From: Methylomonas lenta
GTDB lineage: Bacteria; Pseudomonadota; Gammaproteobacteria; Methylococcales; Methylomonadaceae
Length of the DNA stretch: 39,762 nt
Direction of reading: 5' to 3'
Assembly (NCBI RefSeq): GCF_001644015.1
Contig: NZ_LUUI01000162.1
Span: forward strand, 1 to 39,762
Positions 33,932-39,762 of the stretch are shown here, piece by piece. How positions within the stretch are numbered: the stretch's first letter is position 1; each line of letters opens with the position of its first letter. Under the pieces are notes generated by a model that worked only from the letters and a program-made list of their open reading frames with translations, searched no databases and was not told the DNA's origin. Made by a program: the position numbers and the translations under genes.

Positions 33932-35335
33932 ATGAATCTGATCGTGGAATGGAACAACATCATGCTGGAGGCGATACGCGCTGTCGGTAAACTCCCTTTT
34001 AGCAGTCCCGAGCGTGAGCGCGGCGGACCGCCACAGGTGGCGCGTTCGATTGGTATCGTTTACACAGCAATCTACGATGCCTGGTCCGCTTACGATAGCA
34101 TCGCCAAACCTGTGCATAGAACGACGCCGAGGAAACCCGCTAACCAGCAGACTGATTCCAACCGGCGCAAAGCCGTCAGTCAGGCCGCATATCGGGCATT
34201 GATCGACCAGTTCCCGCCCACCATCTACGATCCGGTATTCAAGGCTACCTACGAATCACTGATAACCAAGCAACTGGGTAAGGAGGGGATTTTGATTGGC
34301 GGCCCGACGCCGACCCCGGTCGACGTCGGCAACCAGGCGGCCGACGATGTGCTGGCTTTCCGCCATGCCGACAATTCCAATCAGGCGGGGCTGTACGCGG
34401 ACACCTCCGGCTACGCGCCTGTCAACAAGTCGATGGCGGTACTGCTCCCCTCCGCGCCAGATGCGATTGACTATCCGGGACGCTGGCAAGCACTCACCTA
34501 TCTGAATGCCGGCCACGAGGCCAAGACGCCGAAATTCATCTGTCCGCACTGGGGCAACGTAAAGCCCTTCGCGCTGACCAGTGGCAATCAGTTTCGCCCC
34601 ACCACGCCGCCGCAATCGCCGCTCAGCCAGGGCTATCTCGACCAGGCCAGGCATGTGATGGACATTCAGGTGCATCTGACACCCGAGCAGAAAGTCATCG
34701 CCGAATACTGGGCAGACGGCCCCAATTCCGAACTGCCGCCAGGCCACTGGACCGAATTCGCCGCCTATGTGGCGGAACGCGACGGCCTTGATCTGAACGA
34801 AAGCGTCAAACTCTACTTCGCGCTAGCCAACGCCATTTTTGACGCCAGTATCGCCACCTGGGACGCCAAGCGCCACTTCGATTACGTACGTCCGATCACC
34901 GCGATTCGCCATTTGTTCCGCGGCAAGCGCATTCTCGGCTGGGGTGGCGCAGGCAAAGGCACGCAGGAAATCCTCGGGGAATCTTGGAAGCCTTTCCAGG
35001 TGGCGACGTTCCCGACGCCGCCCTTTTCGGAATTCACATCGGGCCATAGCGGCTTTTCCATGGCTGCCGCCACCGTGTTGAAGCTTTTTACCGACAGTGA
35101 CCATTTTGGTTTCTTCTATTCGCAGGATGTACCGCTTAAGGCGGACCCCACTGAACCCGTTACCGACATGGTGCTGCATTGGCCAACCTTTACCTCTGCC
35201 GCGCGCGAAGCTGGTGAATCTCGTTTATACGGCGGCATCCACTTCTACGAAGGCAATGTGGTTGGCCTGGATCTCGGCGAAAAAGTCGGGCATGCTGCCT
35301 ACGCGAAGGCTCAGGATTTGTGGTCTGGAGCATAA
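33932..35335 (+). CDS. Vanadium-dependent haloperoxidase (PAP2 superfamily)
   Basis: 467-residue protein with the complete vanadate/phosphate pocket: K313-x6-R320-P321 in DAKRHFDYVRP, SGHSGFS (S370-G371-H372) and S430-R431-x5-H437 in GESRLYGGIHF. These mark bacterial vanadium haloperoxidases, which oxidise halides with hydrogen peroxide; a phosphatase of the same fold is the alternative. No signal peptide is obvious. An AAGGAGAA ribosome-binding site precedes the ATG. It is visibly more GC-rich than its flanks, and lies between integron-like core sites, which points to acquisition. Confidence 0.9.
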   Translation: MNLIVEWNNIMLEAIRAVGKLPFSSPERERGGPPQVARSIGIVYTAIYDAWSAYDSIAKPVHRTTPRKPANQQTDSNRRKAVSQAAYRALIDQFPPTIYDPVFKATYESLITKQLGKEGILIGGPTPTPVDVGNQAADDVLAFRHADNSNQAGLYADTSGYAPVNKSMAVLLPSAPDAIDYPGRWQALTYLNAGHEAKTPKFICPHWGNVKPFALTSGNQFRPTTPPQSPLSQGYLDQARHVMDIQVHLTPEQKVIAEYWADGPNSELPPGHWTEFAAYVAERDGLDLNESVKLYFALANAIFDASIATWDAKRHFDYVRPITAIRHLFRGKRILGWGGAGKGTQEILGESWKPFQVATFPTPPFSEFTSGHSGFSMAAATVLKLFTDSDHFGFFYSQDVPLKADPTEPVTDMVLHWPTFTSAAREAGESRLYGGIHFYEGNVVGLDLGEKVGHAAYAKAQDLWSGA

Positions 35336-35338
35336 GAA

Positions 35339-35437
35339 GCCCAACCGGGCATTCGAGAGGGACGCGCCAAAAATTGGCGCGCCCCGCCCCTCAACTTAAC
35401 GAGGTTCTGCGACAATTTCCTGTCCGGTTGGTTGGGC
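35339..35437. repeat. Second attC-like site (degenerate)
   Basis: Bounded by GCCCAAC (35339-35345) and GTTGGGC (35431-35437), which fit RYYYAAC and GTTRRRY. An inner stem GAGGGACGCGCC / GGCGCGCCCC...CCCTC is strong, but the arms are unequal (about 30 and 62 nt), unlike a clean attC. It begins 3 bp after the haloperoxidase stop and 16 bp from the iron permease stop on the other strand, so either cassette could own it. It may also act simply as a terminator. Confidence 0.45.
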
Positions 35438-35453
35438 GTCATCTGGGGCAACA

Positions 35454-35880
35454 TTACGGCTCAGGGGAGCCGGTATCTTTTGTGTCCCCATCCTGCGCAT
35501 TTCGAGCATCCTCAGCGAGGGCTTGGTATTTGCCGCGAAAACCGTCCAATGATTCTTCTTCTAGTTCTTCCAAATCCAGAAGGGCGTTGTGCGCCCCTTT
35601 CGTTGATCTGATCAATTCGTCGAGCTTGATTTGAATTGCTTCTGTGTCTCTGTTTTGCGTGTTCTGGATCAGAAAGACCATCAAAAACGTAATGATGGTA
35701 GTTCCTGTGTTTATCACGAGTTGCCATGTGTCGCTGTATCCAAAGTTTGCAGCCCCGTGACGATCCACACTACGATTACTGTAACCGCTAGCATGAAGGT
35801 CCTTGGGCGACCGCAGAAGTGCGAAGCGGACTTCGCGAATCGAGAGTAAAGGAAGTCTGTGGCATTCGACGAGTCCCCTA
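35454..35880 (-). pseudogene. Low-affinity iron permease family, frameshifted
   Basis: The intact C-terminal part reads FGYSDTWQLVINTGTTIITF, LMVFLIQNTQNRDTEAIQIK and LDELIRSTKGAHNALLDLEE, diagnostic of the low-affinity iron permease family. Upstream, SRFAKSASHFCGRPRTF and LAVTVIVVWIVTG are in a different frame, so one base is missing or added near 35745-35755. No start codon in that upstream frame is evident. About 140 residues would be encoded if repaired. It sits between two attC-like sites, as a cassette would. Confidence 0.75.
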
Positions 35881-35886
35881 TATGAC

Positions 35887-35955
35887 GCCTAACGCAGCCA
35901 TAATTTGCCGACTGAAGCGCAGTGTAAGGCGGTCAAATTGATGGCTTTGTTAGGC
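35887..35955 (-). repeat. Integron attC site
   Basis: R boxes GCCTAAC (35887-35893) and GTTAGGC (35949-35955) enclose a folded site: AGCCAT pairs with ATGGCT, AATTTG with CAAATT, CCG with CGG, leaving a 2-nt unpaired spacer next to the R boxes and a 19-nt terminal loop. The plus strand carries two extrahelical bases, T35933 and G35940, both in its 3' half. That pattern defines the plus strand as the recombinogenic bottom strand, so the cassette reads on the minus strand, as its methyltransferase does. Confidence 0.85.
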
Positions 35956-36549
35956 TTTTTGAACAATAAGGTATGTGTGTAATTCTGGATATTGATCATA
36001 TTCAAGATGCCTGCAAGCACAGTCCAAGCCAATAAATAACTTTAAAAATCCATTGATACCTAATGTTGAATAATACATCTCTGGCCCCATGAAATCGTCT
36101 TTATGATCACCTTCTTCATCTATTCCGCCAAAAGAGAATATTAATACTCCATTTGTGTTGAGACTAGAAACTAGCTTTGCTAATACCTTCTTTTGCTGAA
36201 CAAGAGGTATATGCCAAATGCTATCCCAAGCCGTTATAAGGTCATACTTCTCAGGAATTTCCCATTCACATATATCTTGTTGATGAAAATTTATCTCAGG
36301 GTGTCTTTTTCGGGCCAGGGTGATCATTGCCTCCGAAACATCAATGCCCTCAGGAGAAAAACCTTCCTCTAAGAGAAGATCGATAAATCGTCCAGTACAG
36401 CCACAACCAACATCAAGTGCTTTGCCTCTATTCTTTACAAAAGCTATCGCTCGCTTGTGCTGATCAATACCATTTTCTCTATTGAAACCTTCACTTTCCC
36501 AAAGATGGATAATTTTATTATAAGCCTTACCAATATCGGATGGGTTCAT
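35950..36549 (-). CDS. Class I SAM-dependent methyltransferase (integron cassette gene)
   Basis: 199-residue cytoplasmic methyltransferase. Motif I is KALDVGCGCTGRFIDLLLEEG (about 43-63), followed by GIDVSEAMITLARKR (acidic loop), FHQQDICEWEIPEKYDLITAWDSIWHI (motifs II/III) and LNTNGVLIFSFGG. The substrate is unknown; small-molecule or antibiotic-modifying methyltransferases share this layout. Its TAA stop lies inside the attC R'' box (GCC-TAA-C), exactly as in mobile gene cassettes. AT-rich, unlike the neighbouring haloperoxidase. No cassette 5' core site was found upstream. Confidence 0.88.
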   Translation of the reverse strand: MNPSDIGKAYNKIIHLWESEGFNRENGIDQHKRAIAFVKNRGKALDVGCGCTGRFIDLLLEEGFSPEGIDVSEAMITLARKRHPEINFHQQDICEWEIPEKYDLITAWDSIWHIPLVQQKKVLAKLVSSLNTNGVLIFSFGGIDEEGDHKDDFMGPEMYYSTLGINGFLKLFIGLDCACRHLEYDQYPELHTYLIVQKA

Positions 36550-36821
36550 ATCTTGATAGTCTAATAAAGAATTAGATAGTTAACCGTATATCTACCGGAA
36601 AATACTCTACTACACCATAAATTATTGATCAGTATATGATTTTCATTTCTGTATATCATCGGTGATGAATAATAGTAGCCAGTAATGATCAAATTGCTGT
36701 CCCTTCAGACATTAAAACTATGTATAAAGTCCCCCCCAATAACCCCTGGTAGTTCTTTGGTAGAAAATTACTTCTATTCATAGTTTGGTTCTATGCATTG
36801 TGGCCGAGTGCCAACCTTGGC
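36550..36821. other. AT-rich gap with hairpin
   Basis: No gene seen. A strong imperfect hairpin spans 36801-36829 (TGGCCGA...TCGGCCA, inner TGCCAA/TTGGC) and runs into the left inverted repeat. CCCCCCC at about 36730 is the only other low-complexity tract. Probable insertion debris plus the methyltransferase promoter. Confidence 0.4.
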
Positions 36822-36893
36822 TTCGGCCACAAGCCTCTAATACCAAGGACTTCAGGGGGCGTTGGACAAACCGTTCTTCTGGTTAAATAACCC
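36822..36893 (+). repeat. Inverted repeat, left copy (72 bp)
   Basis: Matches the reverse complement of 38326-38399 with six mismatches and one 2-nt indel. It contains TAATACCAAGGACTTCAGGG and ACAAACCGTTCTTCTGGT. Identity stops sharply after AATAACCC, on the side facing the peptidoglycan-binding gene. Confidence 0.85.
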
Positions 36894-37036
36894 GTCATAA
36901 CAAGGTTTGACAAAGGCGCATGATATAACCACAATTGCACGGCGGCCAGTAATCTAAGTTTCTGTTTTAGTGGATATCCTGATGACGCCAGAGGCTCTTT
37001 TTTATAACGCCGGTTCTGAACAAAGGGAGATCCTTA
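36894..37036. promoter_or_regulatory. 5' region of the peptidoglycan-binding gene
   Basis: 143 bp between the left repeat and the start codon. It must hold the promoter if the gene is expressed from within the repeats. An AGGGAG ribosome-binding site lies 7 nt before the ATG; no clear -35/-10 pair could be fixed. Confidence 0.4.
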
Positions 37037-38323
37037 ATGAGTCTAAAGTCGAAAGCTTTCGCTGGCGATCCATTATTAGAAGCCGCTGCAGTTTCAGATG
37101 CGGCTCACATCGTCCCCGGCACCAAGGGAGAGCATGTTGCCAGAATTCAGCGCGCTTTAATGATTCTCGATAAGGCGGACTTGGTTGCCGACGGTTCCTA
37201 TGGACCTAAAACCGCTGCGGCGGTGCTGCGATTCAAACAGAAGCGAAACATTATCAACCGCAAGTATCAGACTCAGGCTGATAACATCGTTGGCATTATG
37301 ACCATGACTGCACTTGACAAGGAAATGCAGTCTCGTGTCGATCCGACCGTTATGATCGGTCGGCTAATGTTTGCTGTAAGCCTTCAAACCACCTCTGATG
37401 TTAGATCAAAGGCTCTGACTGCGACCACCAATGCGACTAATGTTCCAGTAACATCCATTCGATCGATTATCCGTAACAATCCTTATACGCCAACGGGAGT
37501 GAATTTACCGATTGAATTGCCTCCCAGCGTCCCGCCCACGAAAACCTATGCCGTTGAGGTTACCATCGATCCACCCCTAACAGGCGATGACTTTATGGAA
37601 TTGAGTATCGTCAACGGTAGCACTATCAACGGTACCGCTACCATTTCTCCGGCACGCATCATGAGATCGTCAACAGTCATCGTCACAGGCGGGACTCAGA
37701 CTATGCCTAAAAAAGGAGGTCATCTGCAAATACAAGCCAAACTCAATGGTCAGGATGTAAAAGCAACTTCCGAAGGTTTCAGCGTCTGCGCTCACCCTAT
37801 CGATGTCAAAGCGACTTTCGTTAGAGATGTTAATGGTGTTGTTGAGCAAATAGACAAAGTCGGCATGAGAGTGAAGGTGACTATGGATTCAGACAGCAAA
37901 ACTTTTTCCGACCTGGATCAGGTTGAGGTATCGGAACTTATCGAAACCTTCAACCGTAACATGCCGCCGTTTAAGGACGCCCCTGAAAATCCCAGTGGTT
38001 ACACGCCTGTCATTCCACCGAAGGGTTTGTCTATGGTCGATACGCATGCCGAACCACGTCCATCAGCAGGACCTAGAGGCACTGCGGACAAGATACAAAT
38101 GCATATTTTCCGGTGTGCTCGTTGTGGGGCGAACGATAAACCAGTACCCAATTCAGGTTTCGACGTTCAACACGAAGTCTTTCAAGACCCGGCGACTAAA
38201 AAATTCCGTCACAAAGTAACTAAAAAAGGTACAAAGATTGGGATGCGGATACCCGGTACCCAGACAATTGTAAAAACAAATGCAGGAACAGCGACTATTG
38301 TTAGCCCCATTCACGATCTCTAG
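37037..38323 (+). CDS. Peptidoglycan-binding-domain protein, unknown function
   Basis: 428 residues, no signal peptide. The N-terminal part (about 20-95) is a PG_binding_1-like fold: GTKGEHVARIQRALMILDKADLV, DGSYGPKTAAAVLRFKQKRNI and NIVGIMTMTALDKEM. A proline linker (PIELPPSVPPTKTY) leads to one or two beta-sandwich-like segments (about 165-285), then a CARCGAND cysteine pair and a basic C-terminus ending VKTNAGTATIVSPIHDL. Similar N-termini (KSKxFAGDPxLEA...) occur in proteins encoded near contractile injection or type VI secretion genes, from memory, so a cell-wall-targeted effector or structural accessory is possible. Inverted repeats flank it; its stop is 2 bp from the right one. Confidence 0.75.
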   Translation: MSLKSKAFAGDPLLEAAAVSDAAHIVPGTKGEHVARIQRALMILDKADLVADGSYGPKTAAAVLRFKQKRNIINRKYQTQADNIVGIMTMTALDKEMQSRVDPTVMIGRLMFAVSLQTTSDVRSKALTATTNATNVPVTSIRSIIRNNPYTPTGVNLPIELPPSVPPTKTYAVEVTIDPPLTGDDFMELSIVNGSTINGTATISPARIMRSSTVIVTGGTQTMPKKGGHLQIQAKLNGQDVKATSEGFSVCAHPIDVKATFVRDVNGVVEQIDKVGMRVKVTMDSDSKTFSDLDQVEVSELIETFNRNMPPFKDAPENPSGYTPVIPPKGLSMVDTHAEPRPSAGPRGTADKIQMHIFRCARCGANDKPVPNSGFDVQHEVFQDPATKKFRHKVTKKGTKIGMRIPGTQTIVKTNAGTATIVSPIHDL

Positions 38324-38325
38324 AT

Positions 38326-38399
38326 GGGTTATTTTACCAAAAGAACGGTTTGTTCAACGACCCCCCTGGAGTCCTTGGTATTAGTGGCTTGTAGCCGAA
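38326..38399 (-). repeat. Inverted repeat, right copy (74 bp)
   Basis: Reverse-complement partner of 36822-36893, about 89 percent identical by eye. It starts 2 bp after the stop codon of the peptidoglycan-binding gene. It extends toward the putative Tn3 transposase remnant, as a transposon end would. Confidence 0.85.
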
Positions 38400-38467
38400 A
38401 TATCGTTTTCAAATTCGCCAACAAGCTTCTCGATAACCTATTGAATATTAACAATATGTTACCAACT

Positions 38468-38680
38468 CTAAAATTCATACTTGCCAATGAAGTTAATATG
38501 CCGCCTGGCGAAAGGTGAAAAACGTAGTATTTCTTTCGCCATTTCAGGATCAATCCTTACGATCCTCCAAATTGAAATACGCAAGAAAGACGCTAGATAA
38601 AAGGAAGGCTGCCAAGCCACCGACAGTCTAGTCGTAACGATAAGAACGTTTAACTTACTGTTAGCCCTGCGCTTGAGCAA
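38468..38680 (-). pseudogene. Probable Tn3-family TnpA C-terminal remnant
   Basis: Minus-strand frame ending EILRFSPFARRHINFIGKYEF, which matches the closing LSP...(E/R)HIN-x-x-G-x-Y-x-F signature of Tn3-family transposases; RRANSKLNVLIVTTRLSVAW resembles the preceding LNV...W helix. Only about 70 codons remain, so it is a dead end-fragment. The match is by eye on short motifs and could be misleading. Its 3' end points to the right inverted repeat 69 bp away, as tnpA normally points to an end. Confidence 0.5.
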
Positions 38681-38748
38681 TCGTCTATACTGCCTTAGGC
38701 GCAGTTGAATACTTTAGTATTACGTCAAAACATGAGGGAGTTTTTACA

Positions 38749-39297
38749 GTGAAATTAATGATCTCCCCAATCCGCGCAGAAATTGCCCACTCATTAAAAA
38801 GTCTGGCTGACGATAAAACACAAGATATTGCTTGGACACCTGATGTAATTAGCTTAATGAATCAACCAGAATCATCTCTTTTTGTGTTTGGAGATAATCA
38901 GCAGCTATTTACCGCACCTTTGACCGATTTTGTTAAAACACACTCAGAGGACAAACAAAAGAAAATGAGGGATGCCTACAAATCCCTTATGAACACCAGC
39001 GGTTCACTTATTAAAAACCAATATCCTGGGCTACAAGGATCCGTTAATAGCATTCAGCTTGTTGTTGGTATTTCTGATGCATTTGACTCATGGTCTGATA
39101 AAAAGCGAACGGGCATAGTAGAGCCGGCCATCAAAACCGCGAAAGTATTAATATCGGCACTTGAAACGCTTTCTCCGGCTATACCGCAACTACAGCAACT
39201 GGCACCACAACTGAAGACAATAGGCTTATTTGTCAATATGGGCGATTCTGTCTACCAAATCTATACTGCATCAAATTACGAACCAAAGCAGCTGTAA
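38749..39297 (+). CDS. Uncharacterised 182-residue protein
   Basis: GTG start at 38749 with a GAGGGAG ribosome-binding site 8 nt upstream. The N-terminal third is mixed (ISPIRAEIAHSLKSLADDKTQ, SLFVFGDNQQLFTAPLTDFV); the rest is helical and hydrophobic in heptads (IVEPAIKTAKVLISALETLSPAIPQLQQLAPQLKTIGLFVNM), suggesting a helical bundle or membrane-binding hairpin. No signal peptide. Not recognised. Another long open stretch follows in the same frame directly after its stop. Confidence 0.6.
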   Translation: MKLMISPIRAEIAHSLKSLADDKTQDIAWTPDVISLMNQPESSLFVFGDNQQLFTAPLTDFVKTHSEDKQKKMRDAYKSLMNTSGSLIKNQYPGLQGSVNSIQLVVGISDAFDSWSDKKRTGIVEPAIKTAKVLISALETLSPAIPQLQQLAPQLKTIGLFVNMGDSVYQIYTASNYEPKQL

Positions 39298-39549
39298 TTC
39301 GGCCAAATCAAGCTTATTAGGCTAGGCCATGCCGACAAACACAGCTTCCTGGTCATTCCCGAAGACGATCAGCCCAAAATACTTGACGCCGCTTTATTCA
39401 TGGATGGCAACGAATGCGATACTGTCATCTCCTCGGCCCGCAACACAGAAGACCTATCTAGGGACGAAGTTTTACAATCGATACGCCAGACCGGGGCAGC
39501 CTTTTGCCAGTCTGCTCTCGACCATTTTGGCCGCAAAGGAGAGTGGTAA
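39298..39549 (+). pseudogene. Protein-like open frame without a start codon
   Basis: In frame with and directly after the TAA of the preceding gene, 83 codons run open to TAA at 39549: GQIKLIRLGHADKHSFLVIP, then EDDQPKILDAALFMDGNECD, later ALDHFGRKGEW. Composition is much more protein-like than the overlapping frames. The only ATG is at 39400 (49 residues). It may be the 3' remnant of a gene, a readthrough extension, or a coupled gene with a non-standard start. Family not recognised. Confidence 0.4.
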
Positions 39550-39556
39550 ACTGTGA

Positions 39557-39705
39557 TCATTTTGAAAAACCACCAAATCCGCGAATTTCAATTCTTTAGG
39601 GGTGATCAAAACATCAATGATATTCTTTACAGCAAGCTCTACGTCTACTTGCAGCAGGGTCGATTGCTTGGAGACAAGCACACCCATCAGTTCCAACTTT
39701 GTCAT
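39557..39705 (-). pseudogene. HU/IHF-beta-like gene remnant
   Basis: Starts MTKLELMGVLVSKQSTLLQV and DVELAVKNIIDVLI, the N-terminus of an IHF-beta/HU protein. After about 35 codons the frame breaks, and RIEIRGFGGFS, the next family block, appears in another frame before a stop at 39557. The expected GERIEIRGFGSF is thus present but out of frame, with some 10 codons lost. The DNA-binding arm and C-terminus are missing or scrambled, so it cannot encode a working protein. Confidence 0.7.
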
Positions 39706-39762
39706 CTGAAATGCGAATGTTCGACAGTGAGTTAATTGTCGAATAGTAGCGCAGTTTCAAGA

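Noticed and set aside
34256-34747. Minus-strand frame of 163 codons, Arg-rich
   Set aside because: Shadow of the GC-rich haloperoxidase gene; composition is typical of antisense translation of GC-rich DNA.
39329-39556. Plus-strand frame beginning MPTNTASWS
   Set aside because: The neighbouring frame (39298-39549) has far more protein-like composition; this one is Pro/Ser-rich noise.

Overview
The window looks like a chromosomal stretch of a gammaproteobacterium. Short C-terminal sorting tails of the VPLP/VPVP + WLFGS type, a spermidine pathway through carboxyspermidine, ethanolamine ammonia-lyase without a microcompartment locus, and mid-40s GC (by eye) fit a Methylococcales-type methanotroph. 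The taxon is inference; no rRNA or methane-oxidation marker is present. No tRNA, rRNA or CRISPR array was seen.

Layout. 1-1250: a Tn3-type resolvase running off the left edge, its likely res region, and a ParD/ParE-type toxin-antitoxin pair pointing the other way. 1582-7474: secreted phosphoesterase, cytoplasmic EEP-fold phosphohydrolase, TVP38-type membrane protein, a DUF6447-like small protein and a CBS-GGDEF-EAL c-di-GMP enzyme. 7548-9691: eutBC. 10033-15745: polyamine block, with an ornithine-decarboxylase-type enzyme facing carboxy(nor)spermidine dehydrogenase and decarboxylase, then a divergent GNAT-nitrilase fusion. 16038-18331: overlapping CHAD and ParA genes, the most interesting system candidate, followed by small uncharacterised genes, an inverted pair of consensus DnaA boxes and a strong PHO box. 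20520-24744: glycogen phosphorylase and a secreted glycerophosphodiester phosphodiesterase. Phosphorus handling (phosphoesterase, GDPD, PHO-box-like sites, polyphosphate-binding CHAD) recurs across the left and middle of the window.

From about 24.8 kb the region is a patchwork of acquired and decayed DNA: an ISKra4 transposase remnant, a choice-of-anchor-I secreted protein whose terminator is followed at once by the 5' part of a group II intron, chrA with the tail of a broken chromate-resistance gene cut by an IS3 end, two more secreted proteins with C-terminal sorting tails, a PfkB kinase convergent with a GntR regulator, then an integron-like segment. That segment holds a textbook attC (35887-35955), a methyltransferase cassette whose stop codon lies inside the attC core, a broken low-affinity iron permease, a second weaker attC-like site, and a GC-rich vanadium haloperoxidase in the opposite orientation. 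No integrase is visible.

The right end carries a peptidoglycan-binding-domain gene framed by 72-74 bp inverted repeats, a probable Tn3 transposase C-terminal remnant, an unknown gene followed by a start-less in-frame ORF, and a decayed HU/IHF-like gene.
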